DNA of 64,000 nt from UBA7672 sp031419455 (GTDB lineage Bacteria > Pseudomonadota > Alphaproteobacteria > Caulobacterales > Hyphomonadaceae), in NCBI GenBank assembly GCA_031419455.1, contig JANOKS010000005.1, forward strand, positions 1-64,000, read 5' to 3'. This document shows, in pieces, positions 33,184-41,248 of the stretch; the stretch's first letter is position 1; every line of letters begins with the position of its first letter. The position numbers were made by a program, and so were the translations under genes. The notes beneath the pieces are model-generated. The model made no database searches. It was not told where the DNA came from and saw nothing but the letters and a program-made list of their open reading frames with translations.

Positions 33184-35000
33184 CTAGCCGTTGTCGCCAG
33201 AAGGTTGAAAATGCCGCCGCCGGCTTCGGCATCCCCGGCGAGGTGACGGAGCGGGGCGAAGAGTTCGCGGCCCCAGCCATGCTGGTCGGGCGGGGACACG
33301 GCGCGCGGGCGGGCGGCGAGTTCGGACGGGTCGACCATCAGGTCGAGGCGGCCATTCTCCGCGTCCAGCACAATGCGATCGCCGTCGCGGATGCGGGCGA
33401 TGGCGGAGTCCTGGTCGGCGCCGGGCGTCACGTGGATCGCGGCGGGGATGGCGCCCGACGCGCCGGACATACGGCCATCGGTCACCAATGCAACGCGAAA
33501 GCCCTTGTTCTGCAGCGCAGTGAGCGGCGGGGTGAGGGCGTGCAGTTCCGGCATGCCGTTGGCGCGCGGGCTCTGGAAGCGGACCACAGCGATCATGTCG
33601 CGGTCGAGCTTGCCGGCCTTGAAGGCGGCGGCAAAGTCTGCCTGGCTTTCAAAGACGACGGCGGGCGCGTCGATGATGCGGCGGTCGGGCGGGACGGACG
33701 AGATCTTGATGACGCCGCGGCCGAGATTGCCGGTCAGCAGGCGGATGCCGCCTTCCATCTCGAACGGAGCGGAGACGGGGCGGAGGATGGTGTCGTCGAG
33801 CGTCCTGGTCGCGCCGTCGCGCCACGCGATCCGGTCGCCATCAAGCCACGGCTCCTGCGTGTACGCGCCAAGGCCGGCGCCGGCCACCGTGACCGTGTCG
33901 CCATGCAGCAGGCCGGCGAGCAGGAGTTCGCGCGTGATGAAGGCCATGCCGCCGGCGGCGTGGAACTGGTTTATGTCCGCTGTGCCGTTCGGATAGACGC
34001 GCGCCAACAATGGCGTGACGGAGGAGATTTCCGAGAAGTCGTTCCAGTCGACCATGAGCCCGGCGGCTTGCGCCATCGCCGGAATGTGCAGGGCGTGGTT
34101 GGTCGAGCCGCCCGTCGCCATAAGACCGACGATGGCGTTGACGATCGATTTCGCATCGACGACTTGCGCCATGTAGCTTTCGCCCGACTTCGCAAGATCG
34201 ACGCAACGCGCGGCGGCGGCGCGCACGAGCGCCTCGCGCAGTGGGGTGTCCGGATTGACGAAGGCTGTGCCGGGCAGGTGCAGCCCCATCAGCTCCATCA
34301 TCATCTGGTTGGAGTTGGCCGTGCCGTAGAAGGTGCAGGTGCCTGCGGTGTGATAGGAGGCGGCTTCCGCTTCGAGGAGCTGTTCGCGGGTGACCTGGCC
34401 CAGCGCGAACTGTTCGCGGACCCTGGCCTTCTCCTTGTTGCTGATGCCGGATGGCATCGGGCCGGCGGGCGAGAAGATGATGGGCAGGTGGCCGAAGCTG
34501 AGCGCGCCGATGACGAGACCGGGCACGATCTTGTCGCATGTGCCGAGCATCAGGGCTGCGTCGAATGCGTCGTGCGTCAGGGCGACGGCGGTCGAGAGAG
34601 CGATGATATCGCGCGAGAAGAGCGACAGCTCCATGCCGGGGCGGCCCTGTGTGACGCCATCGCACATGGCCGGCGTGCCGCCCGCGACCTGCGCAGTTGC
34701 GCCAGCTTTGCGCGCGGCGTCCTTGATGATGTCGGGATAGTCCTTGAACGGCTGGTGGGCGCTCAGCATGTCGTTGTAGCTGGTGACGATGCCGATGTTC
34801 GGCGCCCGTCCGCGGATCGACAGCTTGTCGCCCAGCGGCACGGCGGCGAAGGCGTGGGCGAGGTTTCCGCAGGACAGGTGCTGTCGGCCGGGGCCGGCAT
34901 CCTTCGCGTGCTTGATGCGCGCAAGATAGTCGCGGCGGCTGTCGCGGCTACGCTCCTCGATCCTTGCGGTGACTTCGGCGATCTTGTGATGAAGCGCCAT
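33180..35000 (-). CDS. edd: 6-phosphogluconate dehydratase
   Basis: A 606-aa IlvD/Edd-family dehydratase forming KDPG from 6-phosphogluconate. Cysteines for the iron-sulfur cluster lie in MLGTCDKIVPG and TAGTCTFYGTANSNQ; DGRMSGASGAIPAAIHV lies near the C-terminus. The start is placed at ATG 35000 (MALHHKIAEVTARI), as in other Edd proteins; the open frame to 35030 adds ten residues without similarity. It is translationally coupled to eda. The zwf-pgl genes, usually in the same operon in Caulobacter-type bacteria, are 5.5 kb upstream on the same strand. Confidence 0.95.
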   Translation of the reverse strand: MALHHKIAEVTARIEERSRDSRRDYLARIKHAKDAGPGRQHLSCGNLAHAFAAVPLGDKLSIRGRAPNIGIVTSYNDMLSAHQPFKDYPDIIKDAARKAGATAQVAGGTPAMCDGVTQGRPGMELSLFSRDIIALSTAVALTHDAFDAALMLGTCDKIVPGLVIGALSFGHLPIIFSPAGPMPSGISNKEKARVREQFALGQVTREQLLEAEAASYHTAGTCTFYGTANSNQMMMELMGLHLPGTAFVNPDTPLREALVRAAAARCVDLAKSGESYMAQVVDAKSIVNAIVGLMATGGSTNHALHIPAMAQAAGLMVDWNDFSEISSVTPLLARVYPNGTADINQFHAAGGMAFITRELLLAGLLHGDTVTVAGAGLGAYTQEPWLDGDRIAWRDGATRTLDDTILRPVSAPFEMEGGIRLLTGNLGRGVIKISSVPPDRRIIDAPAVVFESQADFAAAFKAGKLDRDMIAVVRFQSPRANGMPELHALTPPLTALQNKGFRVALVTDGRMSGASGAIPAAIHVTPGADQDSAIARIRDGDRIVLDAENGRLDLMVDPSELAARPRAVSPPDQHGWGRELFAPLRHLAGDAEAGGGIFNLLATTAR

Positions 35001-35049
35001 GGCAGACCTCGTGTTCGATTCGAACGACACATATCGTCCGGAATTCGGG

Positions 35050-36114
35050 TCAGGCCAACAGCCAGTCCAGAATGATTGTGCTCAGGTCGGCGCCGTAGGC
35101 GTGGCTGAGGTCGTCGATCTCGCGATATGTCACCGTTGCGCCGGCGCCGGACAGATGGCGTTGGGCTTCGCGCGCCATGTCGACGGGAAACATCCAGTCC
35201 AGCTTTCCGTGGATGATGTGGACGGGGAGGCCGTTCATCCGCTCGCCATCGGCCATGGCGGCGAGGACCGGATGGAAGGCGGCGGCGACGGGCGCAAGAT
35301 GCGTGAAGGGCGAGCCGGCGACGAGGCCGGAGGCGTAGCTGAACGTGCCGCCGTCGCTCATGCCGGTGAGCAGGATGCGGCTTGAGTCGATCGTCCAGGT
35401 GCTGCGGATGAAGGACAGTATGGCGGCAAGGTGCGGCGAGTCGCGGTCTGGGCCCTGGATCGCCCATGTCTGGCCCAGCGAGGTCGGCGCGACCAGGATA
35501 GCGCCGCGTGCGCGGCAGGCGGCGACCCAGCTCCAGATGAAGGCGCGGCCGCGGCCCGAACCGCCGTGGAGCGCGAAGACGACGGGATGCTGGTGCGTGG
35601 GGTCGTAGGTTTCCGGCACGTAGACCCAGACCGCGTCGCGTGCATCTGGGTCCTCGCCGAAGCAACGGATGCCAGTGTGGAGCTGAGGGGGCTGGTGCAT
35701 GAGACGCTGCTGGAGTTCAGCATCGTCACGGTGCGCGGGGTCGAGGAAGAAGCGGTTCACGGCGGGCAGCACGCCGGCGAGCGGATAGAGCGCTTCGAGA
35801 GCCAGGGGGAAGTTCCGCATGCCGCGCCAGGCGCGCGTGATATCTTCGGGCGGAGCGGCGGCTTCGTGGAGGGCGTCGACTGCAACGAGGGCGTGGTCCG
35901 TTGCTTCATCGAGCAGGGGACGAAGAGCGGAGTAAGGATCGGGCCAGAGCGGCATGGCGCGGGCTGCGCGCAGGTCTTGGTGCGGCGGTGCGGTGCGCGC
36001 GAGCAGGTGGGCGTAGCCGACCGGGTGCATGTAACGCGCGACAACGCCGAGCGCATCGAGCGTCCGCAATAGCGGGGACACAAGCGTTTCGACCTGCTGG
36101 ATAGGCGATGTCAT
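35050..36114 (-). CDS. Alpha/beta-hydrolase, PHB-depolymerase/esterase-like
   Basis: A 354-aa protein. The N-terminal 160 residues are mostly helical and unassigned. The C-terminal alpha/beta-hydrolase begins at DAVWVYVPETYDPTHQHPVVFALHGGSGRG. The nucleophile is the serine of LLTGMSDGGTFSY, with the acid in HGKLDWMFPVD and the histidine in DDLSHAYG. No signal peptide is seen. It lies just downstream of the edd reading direction and is divergent from kynA with a 92-base gap. Carboxylesterase or phospholipase activity is likely; a kynurenine-formamidase role is only a context-based idea. Confidence 0.85.
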   Translation of the reverse strand: MTSPIQQVETLVSPLLRTLDALGVVARYMHPVGYAHLLARTAPPHQDLRAARAMPLWPDPYSALRPLLDEATDHALVAVDALHEAAAPPEDITRAWRGMRNFPLALEALYPLAGVLPAVNRFFLDPAHRDDAELQQRLMHQPPQLHTGIRCFGEDPDARDAVWVYVPETYDPTHQHPVVFALHGGSGRGRAFIWSWVAACRARGAILVAPTSLGQTWAIQGPDRDSPHLAAILSFIRSTWTIDSSRILLTGMSDGGTFSYASGLVAGSPFTHLAPVAAAFHPVLAAMADGERMNGLPVHIIHGKLDWMFPVDMAREAQRHLSGAGATVTYREIDDLSHAYGADLSTIILDWLLA

Positions 36115-36206
36115 GCGGGGAGAGTGAGTGAGCGCGACGGCCGGCGCAAGCGCGTGGTGTTGCCTAACCGGTCAGAGCCTGCTTCCTGCGGCGGAGGAGA
36201 ATCGCG

Positions 36207-36995
36207 ATGTCGGATATGACCTATGCGCGCTACCTGCAACTCGACCAGGTGCTGTCGGCGCAGACGCCGCTGTCGCAGACGCATGACGAGACGCTGTTCA
36301 TCATCATTCACCAGACCAAGGAGCTGTGGCTCAAGCAGGTGATCGCCGAGCTGCGGCTTGCGAAGGATCTGGTGCGGAAGGGCGCGCTGATCGAGGCGTA
36401 CAAGTCGCTGGCGCGGGTGTCGCGCATCCAGGCGGTGATGACGCTGTCGTGGGATGTGCTCGCGACGATGACGCCGTCGGACTATACGAGCTTTCGGTCT
36501 GTGCTGGGACCGAGTTCGGGTTTTCAGTCGGACCAGTTCCGCACGGTGGAGTTCATGCTGGGCCTGAAGGACGCCAAGCATGTCGCCGTGCAGAAAGACC
36601 GGCCTGAGGCGCAGGCGACTCTGAGGGATGCGCTTGAAGCGCCGAGCCTGTGGGATGATGCGAATGCTGCGCTGGCGGCGCGCGGGTTCGCCTTACCGGA
36701 ACATGTGCTGAGCCGCGACTGGACGCAGCCTTATGCGCCAAGCCCGGAAGTCGAGGCGGCGTGGGCGGAGGTCTATCTCGACACGCATACGTGGTGGGAT
36801 CTCTACCAGCTCGCGGAGAAGCTGCTTGATGTGGACGATGCGTTTGCGACATGGCGGCATCGGCATGTGGTGACGGTGGCGCGCATCATCGGCGGCAAGC
36901 GTGGCACGGGCGGATCAGCCGGCGTGAGCTATCTGGAGAGCACGGTGGGGCGGCGCTGTTTCCCTGAACTGTGGACTCTGAGGAACAGGCTGTGA
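36207..36995 (+). CDS. kynA: Tryptophan 2,3-dioxygenase
   Basis: A 262-aa haem dioxygenase opening the indole ring of tryptophan to give N-formylkynurenine. Family features are MTYARYLQLDQVLSAQTPLS, DETLFIIIHQTKELWLKQ, SSGFQSDQFRTVEFMLG, YLDTHTWWDLYQL and the haem-ligand region HRHVVTVARIIGGKRGTGGSAGVSYLESTV. The length is normal for bacterial TDO. Its TGA overlaps the GTG of the next gene, so kynA and kynU form an operon. Confidence 0.96.
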   Translation: MSDMTYARYLQLDQVLSAQTPLSQTHDETLFIIIHQTKELWLKQVIAELRLAKDLVRKGALIEAYKSLARVSRIQAVMTLSWDVLATMTPSDYTSFRSVLGPSSGFQSDQFRTVEFMLGLKDAKHVAVQKDRPEAQATLRDALEAPSLWDDANAALAARGFALPEHVLSRDWTQPYAPSPEVEAAWAEVYLDTHTWWDLYQLAEKLLDVDDAFATWRHRHVVTVARIIGGKRGTGGSAGVSYLESTVGRRCFPELWTLRNRL

Positions 36996-38137
36996 GTTTC
37001 AAGCGGCTGTTCTCGCGATCGCTTGGGGCTGCTCCGGGGCGGCTGCATTTTGCGGCGCACAGTCATCATCTCTGGCCGGATGCGAGTTTCGAGGGACAGC
37101 AGGCGGCGTGGGACGATGCGGCGCGGCTGGCGGATCACAAATGGGACCGCGTCATGGGCGAGGTCTGGCCGGAGGCGCAGGCGAACATCGCCGCAGAACT
37201 GAATCTGCCGTCGCCCGACAGCATCGTGTTTGCGCCGAACACGCATGAGCTGCTGGTGCGTGTGTTTTCGGCGATGGGCAAGGACAGGCCGCGCGTGCTG
37301 GCGAGCGATGGCGAGTTCCACAGCTTTCGCAGGCAGTCGGCGCGCTGGGCCGAGGCTGGTGCGATTGCGCTGGAGACTGTGGCGTCGGACGATGCGCGGT
37401 TCGCTGACGCCTTCATGGCGCGCGCGACGAGTGGCGATTTCGACCTGATCTTTGTGAGCCATGTGATGTTCGGCTCGGGTAGGGTGTTCGATCGCATCGC
37501 AGAGTTGGCGGCGCTGTCGCGGCCGGACGGGCCATGGATCGTGATCGATGGCTATCATGCCTTCATGGCGATCGAGGTTGATCTGTCGAAGGTGGCCGAT
37601 CGCGTGTTCTATCTCGCTGGCGGGTACAAGTATGCGATGGCGGGTGAGGGCGCGTGCTTCCTGCATGCGCCGCCGGGTTTTGGCGCGCGGCCCGTCAACA
37701 CAGGATGGTTCGCGGCCTTCGATGATCTCACCCTGATGCCGGGGCAGGTGGGCTATGTGCAGGATGCGCGGCGTTTTGCCGGCGCGACGTTCGATCCTTC
37801 TGGGCTCTACCGCTTCAACGCGGTGCAGGCGATGCTGAAGCGCGAAGGTCTGACGACGGCGCGCGTGAACGCGCATGTCGATCCGCTGATGATGTCGCTT
37901 GCGGCGGAGCTGGACGAGACGGGACTCGGATCAGCGCGCCTGCTCAATCCTGGCATCCTGCAGCCGCGCGCGCGGTTCCTCGCGCTGGAGAGTCCGCGGG
38001 CGCGGGCGTGGCAGGATGCGTTTGCAGCGGCGGGCGTCGTGACTGATCTGCGCGGCGATGTGCTACGCATCGGCATCGGCCTCTATCACGACGAGGACGA
38101 CATCACGCAGCTCTGCGATATCGCGGCGAGCTTTTGA
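36992..38137 (+). CDS. kynU: Kynureninase-like class V PLP enzyme
   Basis: A 381-aa class V aminotransferase-fold protein from GTG 36992, overlapping the kynA stop. The PLP lysine is K213 in YLAGGYKYAMAGEGACF, and the PLP-phosphate region is NTHELLVRVFSA. VIDGYHAFMAIEVD supplies the aspartate that contacts the cofactor nitrogen. Kynureninase would cut kynurenine to anthranilate and alanine, and the kynA coupling supports this. The lysine motif differs from that of well-studied kynureninases, so the exact activity is moderately certain. No formamidase gene is adjacent. Confidence 0.8.
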   Translation: MSFKRLFSRSLGAAPGRLHFAAHSHHLWPDASFEGQQAAWDDAARLADHKWDRVMGEVWPEAQANIAAELNLPSPDSIVFAPNTHELLVRVFSAMGKDRPRVLASDGEFHSFRRQSARWAEAGAIALETVASDDARFADAFMARATSGDFDLIFVSHVMFGSGRVFDRIAELAALSRPDGPWIVIDGYHAFMAIEVDLSKVADRVFYLAGGYKYAMAGEGACFLHAPPGFGARPVNTGWFAAFDDLTLMPGQVGYVQDARRFAGATFDPSGLYRFNAVQAMLKREGLTTARVNAHVDPLMMSLAAELDETGLGSARLLNPGILQPRARFLALESPRARAWQDAFAAAGVVTDLRGDVLRIGIGLYHDEDDITQLCDIAASF

Positions 38138-38292
38138 GGCGGTCGCGAAACTGAAGATCCGTTCACTGCAGAATCTGCAGCAGAACATGCACACTGAACT
38201 TGCCGTTCAACTCCGGGTCATGCGCGGGGCGGCATGTTGCTCGTGTCGCGCAATGAAGGAAACAGGCGCGAAAGCAAACCGGAGTTCGCACC

Positions 38293-38799
38293 ATGAAACG
38301 CATTCTTTCAGCCGCTCTCGCCGTCGCCATGATGGCCGGCGCAGGCGTCGCCGAAGCCCAGGGACGCAACCGCGTCCAGATCGAGCAGAGTGGTCGCGGC
38401 CACGGCTCGGCCATCGCGCAGAACGGCGACCGCAACGGCTCCGTCACCGTGCAGGGCGGCCGGGGTCACTACGCCTCTGGCGTGCAGACCGGCTACAACA
38501 ACTTCCTGCGCATGGACCAGTACGGCACGCGCAACCGGGCGATGACCGAGCAGCGCGGTGAAGCCAACCTCGCGGTCACCGCCCAGGATGGCTTGAATCT
38601 CAAGGCGCAGACGAGCCAGCGCGGTTACAACAACGTTGCCGGTACCGCGCAGATGGGCACGGGTCACCGCGCCGTCACTGACCAGGCGGGCGCCAACAAC
38701 GCCTCCGCCATCATCCAGACTGGCCACGGTCAGGATGTCGAAGTCCGCCAGCGCGGCGAAGGCAATATCTCGGTGGTCGTGCAGAGCGGCTACAACTGA
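38293..38799 (+). CDS. Curlin-repeat protein, candidate major fibre subunit
   Basis: A 168-aa secreted protein with a signal peptide (cleavage after GVAEA before QGR). The mature part consists of about 13 Q-x-G strand repeats (EQSG, AQNG, VQGG, VQTG, DQYG and so on), spaced about 11 residues apart, which is the curlin pattern of amyloid fibre subunits. It has no cysteine and ends QSGYN. A strong stem-loop follows the gene, so it is probably expressed more than the downstream genes, as expected for a major subunit. csgE, csgF and csgG are not in the window. Confidence 0.9.
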   Translation: MKRILSAALAVAMMAGAGVAEAQGRNRVQIEQSGRGHGSAIAQNGDRNGSVTVQGGRGHYASGVQTGYNNFLRMDQYGTRNRAMTEQRGEANLAVTAQDGLNLKAQTSQRGYNNVAGTAQMGTGHRAVTDQAGANNASAIIQTGHGQDVEVRQRGEGNISVVVQSGYN

Positions 38800-38821
38800 G
38801 GCCAGTTACCGAGGCAAGTCC

Positions 38822-38847
38822 GGCCCGGCGGATTTTTCCGCCGGGCC
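38822..38847 (+). terminator. Terminator or attenuator within the curlin cluster
   Basis: GGCCCGGCGGA and its perfect complement flank a TTTT loop, 22 bases after the first curlin stop and before the CsgH-like gene. There is no T-tail after the stem, so partial read-through or 3'-end protection of the first transcript is likely. Confidence 0.65.
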
Positions 38848-38865
38848 ATCCCTCCAAAGGAGGCC

Positions 38866-39393
38866 ATGATGACCAATCGCATCTATCTTCTTTCCGCGGC
38901 GCTCGTGCTGGCCGGCTGCTCGTCAGCCGCGCAGGGCGCGCCGAACACCGCCGTCGTCACGCAGGGCGGCCCGGATCTCGCCAGTACGTTCAATGACGTG
39001 TCTCCCGCGTACAGCCTCGAACTCGACGGCGCACCGCCGGCGATCGTTCCGAGGGCACAGCTTCGCGCACCGGAGCCCGCGCCTGTCTTGGCGCAAAAAG
39101 TCCAGGCGCGCTTCACCTGCGACATCGACATCGATCGCACCTCCAACGGCATTCGCGTGACGCCGATCGTTCGCGCCGGCAAGGCGCTGTCGGGCGAATA
39201 TTCGCTGGTGATCACCATGAGCGGCGCGTCGGGCTCTTCCGACATCAGCCAGGGCGGGCCGTTTGATGCGGCGCGTGGCGAGCGTGTCAGGCTGGGCGCT
39301 TCCGAGTTCTCGATGGAGCGGGGCGCCAAGTTCCGCGCCGTGCTGAAGGTTCGCGCGGGCGGCCGCGAAATCTGCCGCGACATCACGTCCTAG
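38866..39393 (+). CDS. csgH: CsgH-like curli chaperone lipoprotein
   Basis: A 175-aa protein with lipobox LAGC (Cys 18) and a variable spacer up to about residue 78. It has a C-terminal immunoglobulin-like domain: RFTCDIDIDRTSNGIRVTPIVRAGKALSGEYSLVITMSGASGSSDISQGGPF and GASEFSMERGAKFRAVLKVRAG. The GEYSL...SG.SG...QGG pattern matches CsgH, the alphaproteobacterial periplasmic inhibitor of premature curlin amyloid. Typical CsgH is about 110 aa, so the long N-terminal spacer and lipid anchor are unusual. It is flanked by curlin genes on both sides. Confidence 0.78.
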   Translation: MMTNRIYLLSAALVLAGCSSAAQGAPNTAVVTQGGPDLASTFNDVSPAYSLELDGAPPAIVPRAQLRAPEPAPVLAQKVQARFTCDIDIDRTSNGIRVTPIVRAGKALSGEYSLVITMSGASGSSDISQGGPFDAARGERVRLGASEFSMERGAKFRAVLKVRAGGREICRDITS

Positions 39394-39416
39394 ATTTCGG
39401 TTTCAGGGAGCCCGCC

Positions 39417-39911
39417 ATGCAGAATGCCCGTCTCAAACTTGTGTCGCTTGCGCTGATTGCCGCGCTTGGCGCGGGCGCTGCTGAAGCGCAGGGCCGCTAT
39501 GATCGCTACGGCTATCATCCGCCGAAAGAGGCGAAGGTGGATGTACAGCAGAACGGCCGGGCGAACGGCGTGGCGGTGGCGCAGAATGGCGCGCGGAACG
39601 CCGCCGCGGTTCGCCAGGACGGCGTTGCCAACACCGGCATGATCAACCAGACCGGCACGGCCAACGACGCGACGATCCGGCAATTCGGCAAGAACAACGA
39701 CGCCTCGATCACGCAGGTCGGCGACAACAATCTCACCTGCGTCGTGCAGGTCGGGAAAAATCTCTCGGCCGGCGTGGTGCAGGAAGGCAGTGGCCTCAGT
39801 GGCGGTGTCGTGCAGACGAAAAAGGGCGCTTACGCCATTCCGGGTCAGATGTGTTCGCTCGATCCCGCCAACCGCGGTTACTGGAATCGCATCGGCGTGA
39901 AGGGGTACTGA
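39417..39911 (+). CDS. Curlin-repeat protein with paired cysteines (1)
   Basis: A 164-aa protein with a signal peptide ending GAAEA before QGR. Strand repeats run VQQNG, AQNG, RQDG, NQTG, RQFG, TQVG, VQVG, VQEG from about residue 42 to 125. A C-terminal tail follows. One cysteine sits inside the repeats (NLTCVVQVG) and one in the tail (GQMCSLDPANRGYW). The protein is closely related to the next gene (both have NDATIRQ.G.NNDA.ITQ.G), so they are tandem duplicates. It may be a minor or nucleator subunit comparable to CsgB; that is inference. Confidence 0.85.
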   Translation: MQNARLKLVSLALIAALGAGAAEAQGRYDRYGYHPPKEAKVDVQQNGRANGVAVAQNGARNAAAVRQDGVANTGMINQTGTANDATIRQFGKNNDASITQVGDNNLTCVVQVGKNLSAGVVQEGSGLSGGVVQTKKGAYAIPGQMCSLDPANRGYWNRIGVKGY

Positions 39912-39913
39912 AC

Positions 39914-40426
39914 ATGTCCGCTTTTCGTCTCAGGATTGTCAGTCTTGCGCTGATCAGCGCGCTGGGCGCATCCGCGGCGCAGGCGCAAAACAGCTATCCG
40001 TCGCTGTTCTCGGGGCAGGGCAAGGCCACATGGGCGGCGCCGTCGCGACCAAGTGTCGAGATCAAGCAGGACGGGCGCAACAATGGCGCAGCCGCTTCAC
40101 AGAACGGTATCGATAACGCGCTCCGTATCCTGCAGAATGGCGCGTTCAACACGGGCCAGGTAAAGCAGGACGGCGTCAACAACGACGCCACCATACGGCA
40201 GATCGGCCGCAACAACGACGCGACGATCACGCAGACGGGCGCGAACAACTCGGCTTGCGTCGTGCAGATCGGGCGCGGCAATTCTGCTGGCGTGGTGCAG
40301 ACCGGCGGGCAGAGCGTCGGCGTCGTGCAGACACGCAGGGGCAGCCATGAGTTTCCGGCTGTGCTATGCGAGATCGACCCGAAGAACCCTGCCAAGCTGC
40401 GGCGCGCGGTGACGCGGTTGTTCTAG
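39914..40426 (+). CDS. Curlin-repeat protein with paired cysteines (2)
   Basis: The ATG at 39914 lies two bases after the previous stop. The 170-aa product has a signal peptide ending SAAQA before QNS, a 25-residue linker, and nine strand repeats (KQDG, SQNG, LQNG, KQDG, RQIG, TQTG, VQIG, VQTG, VQTR). As in its neighbour, one cysteine is in the repeats (NSACVVQIG) and one in the tail (AVLCEIDPKNP). The basic C-terminus (KLRRAVTRLF) differs from the first copy. A palindromic repeat begins 12 bases after the stop. Confidence 0.85.
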   Translation: MSAFRLRIVSLALISALGASAAQAQNSYPSLFSGQGKATWAAPSRPSVEIKQDGRNNGAAASQNGIDNALRILQNGAFNTGQVKQDGVNNDATIRQIGRNNDATITQTGANNSACVVQIGRGNSAGVVQTGGQSVGVVQTRRGSHEFPAVLCEIDPKNPAKLRRAVTRLF

Positions 40427-40438
40427 GGCGTCGAACGC

Positions 40439-40527
40439 GTAGGCTGGATAGAGCGAAGCGAAATCCACCGTTTCGCCTACGCGCATGATCGGGGATGGTG
40501 GATTTCGCTTCGCTCTATCCACCCTAC
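40439..40527. repeat. Near-perfect 31-bp palindromic repeat
   Basis: Left arm 40439-40469 and right arm 40497-40527 match at 30 of 31 positions, with core TGGATAGAGCGAAGCGAAAT and a 27-nt loop. It lies between the curlin cluster and the convergent pgl gene. It could act as a bidirectional terminator, and its form is that of a dispersed proteobacterial intergenic repeat. Confidence 0.88.
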
Positions 40528-40537
40528 GGATGATGGC

Positions 40538-41245
40538 CTACGGCGCCCAAAAGGCGTGGACGGGGACTTTGCGTTGCACCAGCAGTTCGCGGATCGGCGA
40601 TGAGCCTAAGCCGGCCTTGGCATCGTTGTAGACCGCCAGCTTGTCCTGACCCATGAAGAGCAGGACGATGCGGCGCGACGTGAGGATGCCGGGAATGGTC
40701 AGCGTCATGCGCTCGGGCGAACCGGCCGCGCCGGGCGAATGGATGCCGGCGACTTTCTTCGTTCCCGCTGGATCGACAGCGGCGGCATAGCCTTCGGCGC
40801 CGGGTATGAGCGAGGCGATGTGGCCGTCCGGCCCCATGCCCAGAAGGCAGATATCGAACGGCATGATCGGCGTCAGGCGCTTTTCTGCAACTGCTGCGCC
40901 GCCCGAGGCTTTCGCATGATTGGTCTTGAACGGCACGAAGGTCGCCACAGCCGCGCGCCGCTTCATCAGGAGGTCGCGCACAAGATATTCGTTGGAGGCA
41001 GGATCTTCCGGCGAGACCCAGCGCTCGTCCGTCACGGTCAGCGAGACCTTCTCCCAGTTGACGACAACGTTTGAGAGGGCGTCGTAAAGCGGACCCGGCG
41101 TCGTGCCGCCGGCCAGCGCGAGCGAGGCCTTGCGGCGCTTGCGGATGATCTCGCCGATCCTGTCGGTGAAATCCTGGCACAGGCCGGCAAACAGGCGGCG
41201 GCGGTCCTGGAAGAAGCTCTCTTCGTGAGTGGTGACCGTGCTCAT
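40538..41245 (-). CDS. pgl: 6-phosphogluconolactonase
   Basis: A 235-aa protein of the glucosamine-6-phosphate isomerase/6-phosphogluconolactonase family. Features: LALAGGTTPGPLYDALS, VTDERWVSPEDPASNEYLVRDLLM, DICLLGMGPDGHIASLIPG and ERMTLTIPGILTSRRIVLLF. It hydrolyses the lactone formed by Zwf. It starts three bases after the zwf stop on the minus strand, so zwf-pgl is an operon. Confidence 0.95.
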   Translation of the reverse strand: MSTVTTHEESFFQDRRRLFAGLCQDFTDRIGEIIRKRRKASLALAGGTTPGPLYDALSNVVVNWEKVSLTVTDERWVSPEDPASNEYLVRDLLMKRRAAVATFVPFKTNHAKASGGAAVAEKRLTPIMPFDICLLGMGPDGHIASLIPGAEGYAAAVDPAGTKKVAGIHSPGAAGSPERMTLTIPGILTSRRIVLLFMGQDKLAVYNDAKAGLGSSPIRELLVQRKVPVHAFWAP

Positions 41246-41248
41246 TCG

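Noticed and set aside
33243..35075. 610-aa plus-strand frame over the edd gene
   Set aside because: It is antisense to edd, which has unambiguous family motifs; long antisense frames are expected at this GC content.
38293..40426. CRISPR-like periodic repeats
   Set aside because: The regularity is at protein level (curlin strand repeats, about 33 bases per strand), with diverged DNA and no constant repeat-spacer pattern.
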